A stretch of DNA of 19,282 nt from positions 1 through 19,282 of the forward strand of contig JAYTWR010000179.1 of assembly GCA_043743335.1 (NCBI GenBank). The letters run 5' to 3'. The translations under genes and the position numbers were made by a program. Positions 14,420 through 19,282 of this stretch are shown here, piece after piece. How positions within the stretch are numbered: the first letter of the stretch is position 1; every line of letters begins with the position of its first letter. The notes below the pieces were generated by a model, which saw only the letters and a list, made by a program, of their open reading frames with translations, searched no databases and was not told the origin of the DNA. This stretch comes from UBA5216 sp043743335 (lineage in GTDB: Bacteria > Pseudomonadota > Gammaproteobacteria > Burkholderiales > SG8-41).

Positions 14420-16431
14420 GGCTGCTGCTGCGCCACCGCCGCGCGACTGTCGAGCCACTGCTGCACACACGCCGCCAGTTGCGCGCGTTGCGGCGCGGGC
14501 AATCCTGCCGGATCAAAGCGGTAGCGGTTGTGCAAAGCCACAATTTCCGCCAGTTGCGTGGTATCCATTTTCGCCTCCGCCGCCAGCCGCGCCAGCCAAT
14601 CGCGCGCGGTTTCAGGCTTGCGCCGCGCCCAGCCTTGTTCTGCTAACCGCCGTTCGATGCGATAAAAGCCAGAATCGGCCCCGCTGTGCGATATATCAGT
14701 AACTAATTGATTTTTAACGATTTTTTCTCGTGCTTGCCGGCTACGCCATAGTCGCCAAGCCAGCCACAACGCGAACGGAAACACGATAACCACGCCGCCG
14801 ATCAGCAGTTTGCGTTCGTCGCTGTGGGCCCAAGCCTGCGACGCGCGAAAGCGCGCCCACGACCACGCATCGGTGAAGCGCGACCACGCGGATGACAAGC
14901 CGCCGGATTCGGCCTCGGCGGCAAACCAAGAGGGCGGTGTGGTGTCGATTTCGATCCACGCGCCGTTGACATACGCGCGCACCCACGCGTGGGCGTGGCG
15001 CGTACGCACCAACCAGCCGCCTTCGAGATCGCTTTTTTCGTTGACGGCAAAGCCGGTGGCGTAGCGCGCGGGGATGCCACCGGCGCGCAACAACAACACG
15101 GCAGCGGTAGCGAAATATTCGCAGTGGCCAGATTTCGTGCGCAGCAAAAAATCGACGATGGGCGATCCCAGCAACGGCGCGTCTTTCTGGAATGTGGCAT
15201 AGCGGTAGCCCAGCGCAAAATAGCGCTGCACACTGTTGATGGCTTCGTCGGCCTTGAGTTGTTTAAGGCCAAGTTCGGTGGCGAGCGCTGCGAAGGCTTC
15301 GAGTTCCTTTTTCGGCACACGCGTGTCGTCCGCCGTGGGCGGGCCGTCAAACGCCTGCCCGCCGCCGTAGGCCACGGTGTAAGAAAAATGTCCCGGCTCG
15401 CGCACGATTTGCACCGCGCCCAGTGCATTGCGCGTCACGCTGACGGCTTTCAGCGCATCCACAGTCACCGCGCCCGCAGGCAAACTCAACACCGGATTAG
15501 GCCGCACGGTGTAATCATGGATTGTCACGCGCGCCGGCGACGTTACCGCATGTGTAGCGGCCAGCGGCCAAGCGTCGTTGCCCGTGCCACGCACACTTTC
15601 AAAGTTTGTGCCGCGCGCCAACCACTGCGATCCAAAATAGGTGTTGTAGCTCGCGCGATGCAGCAACACGGGTGGCTTGGTGTTGGCGTTCACCCCGGCG
15701 GCAAGAAACACCCGCAGCACGATGGCGTCGGAATCCTTCAACTTGCCGATGTGGCCGATATCGGTGGTGGCGCGGTACGGATCGGTGCGCGAGCCGTCAC
15801 CGGACAGCCATTCGGGCACGGCGTCTTGCAGCCAGCGCTGCGTTTCGCTCAGCCCATAATGCACCGCGTAGCCTAACCCAATCGCCAGCGAAAACGCCAC
15901 GCCCCAAGTGCCCACGCGATACGACCACGGCCGCAGCCGCACCAGCGGCCAGCTCGCCAGCGCTACCAGTCCGATGTAAAACCCTTCGTCACGGCTGTTG
16001 GCTGCCGAGGCCGCGATCATCCACAGCGCGTAATACGGAAACCATGGATCAAACGTGGCGGGCCGCGTCAGCGGATCGCGCCGCAGACTGTAGAACAACA
16101 CGCTGGCGTCCATGCGTTCGGTGGCGCTGTAGGCATGCGTGAGCGCCAGCGGCAGATACGTCACGGGCAGCCACAGAAAAAACAGAATAATCGCTTGCGG
16201 GTTGCCGTGCGTGACATAAAAATACACACCGAGCAGTAACGCAAACACGCCGCAAAAATCGGCTACGCGGCACAGCGTGGCCGTGGTTTGCCGCCAGTGC
16301 AGCGCGGTGTAAAACGACGCGCACAGCAGCACCGCCGCCACCGCCGCCGCCAGCCATTGCCCGCTTTGCCAGCCCCAGAAAACTATCATCGCCAGCAGCA
16401 TCAGCGGGTGAATGGTGGTGACGGGTTTCAT
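14416..16431 (-). CDS. TgpA-like membrane transglutaminase (DUF3488-transglutaminase-DUF4129)
   Basis: This is a protein of 671 residues. The N-terminal 190 or so residues hold about six hydrophobic segments (DUF3488 type). A periplasmic part with a transglutaminase-like papain fold follows. The catalytic triad is visible as C437 (SGHCEYFATAAVLLLRAGGI), H481 (HAHAWVRAY) and D496 (WIEIDTTPPSW). A last membrane segment (about 569-588) and a cytoplasmic C-terminal DUF4129 region complete the TgpA architecture. The start at 16431 is chosen because its ATG overlaps the TGA of the DUF58 gene (ATGA), which indicates coupled translation. TgpA is essential in Pseudomonas aeruginosa and is linked to the cell envelope, but the substrate is not known. 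An AT-rich motif copy is inside the coding region, in the linker KNQLVTD (14700-14714). Confidence 0.92.
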   Translation of the reverse strand: MKPVTTIHPLMLLAMIVFWGWQSGQWLAAAVAAVLLCASFYTALHWRQTTATLCRVADFCGVFALLLGVYFYVTHGNPQAIILFFLWLPVTYLPLALTHAYSATERMDASVLFYSLRRDPLTRPATFDPWFPYYALWMIAASAANSRDEGFYIGLVALASWPLVRLRPWSYRVGTWGVAFSLAIGLGYAVHYGLSETQRWLQDAVPEWLSGDGSRTDPYRATTDIGHIGKLKDSDAIVLRVFLAAGVNANTKPPVLLHRASYNTYFGSQWLARGTNFESVRGTGNDAWPLAATHAVTSPARVTIHDYTVRPNPVLSLPAGAVTVDALKAVSVTRNALGAVQIVREPGHFSYTVAYGGGQAFDGPPTADDTRVPKKELEAFAALATELGLKQLKADEAINSVQRYFALGYRYATFQKDAPLLGSPIVDFLLRTKSGHCEYFATAAVLLLRAGGIPARYATGFAVNEKSDLEGGWLVRTRHAHAWVRAYVNGAWIEIDTTPPSWFAAEAESGGLSSAWSRFTDAWSWARFRASQAWAHSDERKLLIGGVVIVFPFALWLAWRLWRSRQAREKIVKNQLVTDISHSGADSGFYRIERRLAEQGWARRKPETARDWLARLAAEAKMDTTQLAEIVALHNRYRFDPAGLPAPQRAQLAACVQQWLDSRAAVAQQQP
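14700..14714. repeat. AT-rich recurring motif, copy 4 (inside a gene)
   Basis: TAACTAATTGATTTT matches copy 1 at 14 of 15 positions. It is within the transglutaminase gene and codes for the KNQLV stretch of a poorly conserved linker between the last membrane helix and the C-terminal domain. A chance match is possible. Confidence 0.3.
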
Positions 16432-17732
16432 AGCGTAGCCAACCCCGCCTGCACTTGGCCCGATTTGATCACGCGCAGCCACGACGGGCGATCTACCGGC
16501 GGCTCACTCGCGACCAGTAGCGCCAGCACCGGCACGCCCAGCATTTGCAGCTCGCGGATAAATTCGCGACGCGCGTCGTCCCACGCCAGCAGCACACAGA
16601 TGCTGCCGGTCAGCAACGCGCGCCGCGCCAGCACCGCTTTGTGCAAGGTGGCAAACGGTTGGCTGGCGCACAACGGCACGCCGGCCAGCACCTCCATCAA
16701 ACTGCCTGCCGACAACTGGCCGCGACCGGCGGTGTAGCAATACGATTGCGCGCCGACGAACATCAAGTCGAGCAGACACTCTTGCGTGTTGACCGTATAC
16801 GCGAGCGAAGCGGCTACCGACACCGCATCCTCAAACGCGGCAGCTTGCGATGCGCCACCAAAGGTGTCGAGTATCAGCGCATGGCGTTCGAAATATTCGT
16901 CTTGATATTCGCGCACCACCGGTTCGCCGGTGCGCGCGTAACTCTTCCAGTGGATGCGCTGCAGCGGGTCGCCGGGCCGGTAATCGCGCAGGCCGACAAA
17001 CTCTTCCGAATCGCCGATGCCGGTGGCGAGCGCCACCCCGCCCGGTTGATGACGGCGCGAGCCGGGCAGACTCAGCGGCGGCATGGCGTAGCGCTTAGGC
17101 AGCACCAGCAAGTTGTCCGGCGCATGGTGCAGTGACAAGCCGCGCACCAGCCCTAGCGGATCGGCGCGCGCCACCGTCGCACCGCGAAAATGCTGGTTGC
17201 CGCGATGCTGTGCAAAGCCCGGCACGGTGATGTCAACGGCACTGCGCGGCGGAATCTCGGGCAAGGCTATCTCTTTGATTTCACAGGCGTTTTTCTCACG
17301 CAGCATGCGCTTCCAGGCGCGGTAAGTGGGGACTCGGTTGTGCAGCACACTCTGGCGCGCTCGAAACTCCGCCAGCGCCGGACGCGGATCGGCCAGCTCG
17401 TCGATCAGCGCTAAGCCGTCGCGCGCCGCGCTTTCCAGATTGGCGACGGTGACGCGGTAGTGAAACGACTCACCGGCTGTCACCACACGCGGCAACTTGC
17501 GCACTACCGTATAGCGCCCCCGTTGCAGCAGCGCCCCGGCACCGGCCACCAGCAACAACGCCAAGGCGAAGCCAAAAATGCGATACGACACCGTTTGATT
17601 AGTATCCGCGCCCAGCGTCGCCGACGCGATCAACACGCTGCCCACCAACATGCCCGCAGGCGTCAGCCGCCGGTCTATCAGGCGCTGCCATGCGGCAATG
17701 CCGCTGAACATCCAGTGAAACGATTTCCACAT
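16428..17732 (-). CDS. DUF58 domain protein (MoxR-associated)
   Basis: This is a protein of 434 residues. Two hydrophobic segments near the N-terminus (about 26-40 and 51-68) anchor it in the membrane. A beta-rich region follows, then the DUF58 core at 241-280, with SEEFVGLRDYRPGDPLQRIH followed by WKSYARTGEPVVREY, and a von Willebrand A-like C-terminal half (HALILDTFGG opening). DUF58 proteins normally work with a MoxR AAA+ ATPase and a transglutaminase in a three-gene operon. Here the transglutaminase follows with a 4-base ATGA overlap, but no MoxR gene is found in the bases upstream within this window. The start is bounded by an in-frame stop 12 codons upstream, with no clear ribosome site. 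Role: probably a chaperone-like or envelope-assembly module; this is inferred from the family. Confidence 0.9.
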   Translation of the reverse strand: MWKSFHWMFSGIAAWQRLIDRRLTPAGMLVGSVLIASATLGADTNQTVSYRIFGFALALLLVAGAGALLQRGRYTVVRKLPRVVTAGESFHYRVTVANLESAARDGLALIDELADPRPALAEFRARQSVLHNRVPTYRAWKRMLREKNACEIKEIALPEIPPRSAVDITVPGFAQHRGNQHFRGATVARADPLGLVRGLSLHHAPDNLLVLPKRYAMPPLSLPGSRRHQPGGVALATGIGDSEEFVGLRDYRPGDPLQRIHWKSYARTGEPVVREYQDEYFERHALILDTFGGASQAAAFEDAVSVAASLAYTVNTQECLLDLMFVGAQSYCYTAGRGQLSAGSLMEVLAGVPLCASQPFATLHKAVLARRALLTGSICVLLAWDDARREFIRELQMLGVPVLALLVASEPPVDRPSWLRVIKSGQVQAGLATL

Positions 17733-17995
17733 ACGGGGTGGTGGACTACAGGGGGTCGGAAGCCGTCATGATACGCTGGACATTGTTGAGGGTGTTGCCG
17801 GTACGTTGGGCACCTGAAGCGGGCGGCGTGCGAGGCCTGTTACAACAGCGTTCGATTACTTGTGGCTGTTCAGTCCGAATGAAGAAAAGCGCGAATAACG
17901 GCCAGCGGGTTTCGAGGACAATTCGCGCACGATGCTAGATACTTTTCTTCGTCTGTTCAAAGAAAGTCATTCCTTCGCGCACACTGGGGCGCAAC
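17733..17995. other. Gap without a recognised gene
   Basis: Neither strand gives a gene I recognise. On the plus strand a short frame from 17932 (MLDTFLRLFKESHSFAHTGA...) ends at a stop just past the start of the next open frame. It may be the displaced upstream part of the hypothetical gene at 17996-18241. No MoxR remnant, tRNA or terminator was seen. Confidence 0.5.
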
Positions 17996-18241
17996 ATGAA
18001 GAAACTTAATTCCCTACGGAATGAGTTTGTCCACTTTTTGCCAAAGTCGTGGTCGCTTGGGGTTTCCGGCTTGCCTGAAATATGCCTCGACTGCTCGGCG
18101 CTCGCTGAGTTTTTAGCTTGGTGTTGCAGCAACATTATTTGGTGCAACGAGGCGCATAGGACGCGCGGGCAGGCGGCAATTGCCGCGGCAAAAAGCCACT
18201 TCAAAAGTTTGGAGCACCTCTATGCAACGCGCGATACATAA
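17996..18241 (+). CDS. Hypothetical protein, probably a 5'-truncated or frameshifted gene-cassette ORF
   Basis: This is an open frame of 81 residues starting MKKLNSLRNEFVHFLPKSWS, then LGVSGLPEICLDCSALAEFL. The LRNEFVHFLPKSWS-x-x-VSGLP-x-ICLDC stretch resembles the C-terminal region of a family of longer bacterial hypothetical proteins; I cannot name its function. The reading frame continues upstream without a start, as SKKVIPSRTLGRN before M1, to a TAG at about 17935. An overlapping frame from 17932 (MLDTFLRLFKE...) may hold the preceding part. This suggests that the gene has lost its 5' end or is frameshifted. No ribosome site precedes M1. The TAA stop (18239-18241) lies inside the R'' box of the attC-like site, as is usual for integron cassettes. 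Translation as a functional protein is doubtful. Confidence 0.45.
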   Translation: MKKLNSLRNEFVHFLPKSWSLGVSGLPEICLDCSALAEFLAWCCSNIIWCNEAHRTRGQAAIAAAKSHFKSLEHLYATRDT

Positions 18242-18304
18242 CCCTGCGGTTCACCGGGCGCTGCGCGATAAAGCCGCGCAGCGCCGGTGACTTCTACGTT
18301 AAGT
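18236..18304 (+). other. attC-like integron recombination site
   Basis: The outer boxes are ACATAAC (18236-18242) and GTTAAGT (18298-18304). The second fits the attC consensus GTTRRRY, and the first pairs with it at 6 of 7 positions. Inside, TCACCGG-G-CGCTGCGCG (18251-18267) pairs perfectly over 16 bp with 18275-18290, except for one extra G on the left arm. That is the extrahelical base expected for attC folding and strand choice. The loop is 7 bases. Unpaired spacers of 8 and 7 bases separate the boxes from the stem. The expected crossover is between G18298 and T18299. No integrase or second attC site was found in the window, so it would be a solitary site. Confidence 0.65.
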
Positions 18305-18307
18305 GCC

Positions 18308-18562
18308 TCAATAGTGAAAGCGCAATTGAGCGATCTGGATGGCGTCACCTTCGACGCGATACACCATGCGATGCTCGTCTGTTATGCGGCGTGACCAGAA
18401 GCCCGAAAGGGCGTGCTTGAGGGGTTCGGGCTTGCCGACGCCCGAGAAGGGTTCGCGCTGCGTTTCACGAATCAGCTTGTTGATCCGCTCCACCAGGCGC
18501 TTATCCTGCTTCTGCCAATAGAGATAATCTTCCCATGCACCGTCGGAGAAGATCAGCTTCAC
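18308..18562 (-). CDS. yoeB: YoeB mRNA interferase toxin
   Basis: This is a protein of 84 residues that matches E. coli YoeB along its full length (MKLIFSDGAWEDYLYWQKQD, KPEPLKHALSGFWSRRITDE). The catalytic residues are all at the E. coli positions: E46, R65, H83 and the final Y84. YoeB is a ribosome-dependent endoribonuclease that cuts mRNA in the A site. Its ATG overlaps the yefM stop as ATGA, so translation is coupled. Its stop is only 9 bases from the crossover point of the attC-like site, in the orientation opposite to the upstream cassette ORF. Confidence 0.95.
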   Translation of the reverse strand: MKLIFSDGAWEDYLYWQKQDKRLVERINKLIRETQREPFSGVGKPEPLKHALSGFWSRRITDEHRMVYRVEGDAIQIAQLRFHY

Positions 18563-18810
18563 TTCGCCAGTTTCCGCGCAACGCCCTTGCCAGCATTCAG
18601 TTGGCCAACTGCCGAGAGGAGGCGCTTGGCGTTGGTGGGAGTACGCAAAAGGTAGGCCGTTTCCTCCAGCGCCTTGTAATCTTCGAGCGAGAGCATCACC
18701 ACGGACTGCTCTCCATTTCGGGTAATAATCAGGGCTTCATGGTCGTCGCAAACCCTGTCCATCGCGCTGGCGAGGTTTGCACGAACGGTGGTGTAGGTAA
18801 TGGCATCCAT
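18559..18810 (-). CDS. yefM: YefM antitoxin (Phd/YefM family)
   Basis: This is a protein of 83 residues of the Phd/YefM family, opening MDAITYTTVRANLASAMDRV, with the DNA-binding/dimer domain in the first 60 residues (DHEALIITRNGEQSVVMLSL, EDYKALEET). A basic C-terminal tail would wrap around YoeB. The start at 18810 has GGAG about 7 bases upstream; a longer frame to 18843 would run through the operator and is rejected. Expected role: neutralises YoeB and, with it, represses its own promoter through the palindrome at 18823-18844. Confidence 0.94.
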   Translation of the reverse strand: MDAITYTTVRANLASAMDRVCDDHEALIITRNGEQSVVMLSLEDYKALEETAYLLRTPTNAKRLLSAVGQLNAGKGVARKLAK

Positions 18811-18822
18811 GATATCTCCGTA

Positions 18823-18844
18823 TATGTACGGTATACTGTACATA
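18823..18844 (-). promoter_or_regulatory. Palindromic operator of yefM-yoeB
   Basis: A 22-base near-perfect palindrome has arms TATGTAC and GTACATA around a GTATAC centre, with a mismatch only at one pair of positions. It contains TGTACA, the core sequence known from the E. coli yefM operator. It lies 13 bases upstream of the yefM ATG, where promoter elements would be. Confidence 0.75.
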
Positions 18845-18987
18845 GCCCCAAGCGCTTTGTCTAGCGCTGTGATGCGTCCAAGACGCCGAACCCATCGCCT
18901 CAGAGGGTCGCTTCGCCGGCAAGGCGGCTTCGCCGCCTGCGAGACTGGTCGTCAGACCACGCGCCCGGCGGTTAATGAGTCAAGTGC

Positions 18988-19152
18988 GTCGAAGGGTCGC
19001 ATCTACACTTTCCATCCCACGTAATCAGGAACGTCAAATCCGCTTGGCCACGGGAGTCAAAGGGTCGCGTCGAGTCAAAGGGTCGTCGAGTCAAAGGGTC
19101 GCGTCTACACTTTCCATTCCGCGTAATCAGGAACGTCAAATCCGCTTGGCCA
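18988..19152. repeat. 63-bp direct repeat pair with GAGTCAAAGGGTCG 14-mers between
   Basis: Copy A (18988-19050) and copy B (19090-19152) are 63 bases each and differ at 4 positions. They share the core TCTACACTTTCCAT and the end CAAATCCGCTTGGCCA. GAGTCAAAGGGTCG occurs three times between and into copy B (19054-19067, 19072-19085, 19088-19101), spaced 18 and 16 bases. A decayed form (GAGTCAAGTGCGTCGAAGGG) precedes copy A. Confidence 0.9.
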
Positions 19153-19165
19153 GAAATGCCGTGAC

Positions 19166-19182
19166 TATTTGATTTTATTGAA
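19166..19182. repeat. AT-rich recurring motif, copy 5
   Basis: TATTTGATTTTATTGAA differs from the matching part of copy 1 at one of 17 positions. It lies just after the 63-bp repeat pair. Confidence 0.4.
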
Positions 19183-19282
19183 TAAAAATTAACCGTTCAT
19201 CACATGCGCAAATTTGAGTGAGCCAATCAAAGAGGCGGTGCTCGATATAAATTTGCGGCTACCCGAAGATGGCCGTCATCGA

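Larger units (their letters stand above)
18845..19282. other. Right end without a recognised gene; hairpins and repeats
   Basis: No gene is recognised in the last 440 bases. The stretch holds a GC hairpin (AGGCGGC-TTC-GCCGCCT, 18922-18938), a small TGGTC-GTCA-GACCA hairpin (18946-18959), the repeat cluster at 18988-19152, and a copy of the AT-rich motif at 19166-19182. A frame from TTG 19214 remains open to the window end (LSEPIKEAVLDINLRLPEDG...) but cannot be judged. Confidence 0.5.

Noticed and set aside
14989..15876. Plus-strand open frame of 295 codons
   Set aside because: It is antisense to the transglutaminase domain, with no ribosome site or family resemblance.
18845..18987. Second attC site after yefM
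   Set aside because: GTTAATG at 18971-18977 breaks the GTTRRRY consensus at the last two positions, and the nearby hairpins do not join complementary outer boxes.
18988..19152. CRISPR array
   Set aside because: Only two long repeats are present, the short units are 16 to 18 bases apart with no unique spacers, and no cas gene is near.
19214..19282. Partial gene at the right edge (TTG start, LSEPIKEAVLDINLRLPEDG)
   Set aside because: The frame is open but has no ribosome site, no ATG and no recognisable similarity; 23 codons are too few to judge.

Overview
The window looks like chromosomal DNA of a GC-rich betaproteobacterium, probably Burkholderiales or a relative. The reasons are a Bug-family tricarboxylate-type binding protein plus the remains of a second one, an ilvD/lgt neighbourhood typical of that class, a class I cytochrome c551, and a DUF58/TgpA-type transglutaminase pair. 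Most genes are on the minus strand and are core or metabolic. This assignment rests on family and synteny recognition only.

Left part (1-8151). A carboxymuconolactone-decarboxylase-like gene runs off the left edge and carries a frame-breaking 7-bp tandem duplication. Next come a VOC-fold (glyoxalase-like) protein, a Bug solute-binding protein, a multidrug/lipid-type ABC exporter with fused permease and ATPase, LivH, and a LivK-like branched-chain amino acid binding protein. LivK has a near-consensus sigma70 promoter and a strong hairpin between it and livH. The usual livM, livG and livF are not here. A 3-hydroxyisobutyrate-dehydrogenase-family reductase and a divergent CmcJ/NvfI-family putative Fe(II)/2-oxoglutarate oxygenase follow, closed by a bidirectional terminator.

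Middle part (8170-14419). This holds cytochrome c551, a DUF255/YyaL-type thioredoxin-domain protein, and a VapBC-like toxin-antitoxin pair with overlapping genes. A decayed Bug pseudogene sits between vapC and ilvD. After ilvD come a block of 10-bp tandem repeats and a REP/MITE-like double hairpin, then lgt.

Right part (14416-19282). A transglutaminase (TgpA-like) and a DUF58 protein overlap by ATGA, and no MoxR ATPase is visible upstream. The last 1.4 kb is accessory in character. It has a truncated hypothetical gene whose stop codon lies in a good attC-like integron recombination site, a YefM-YoeB toxin-antitoxin pair with a palindromic TGTACA-type operator, and a cluster of 63-bp direct repeats with interspersed 14-mers. 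The best single lead is this solitary attC-like site beside a toxin-antitoxin module with no integrase visible. A recurring AT-rich motif (TAAGTAATTGATTTTATTGA and variants) is found five times across the window.
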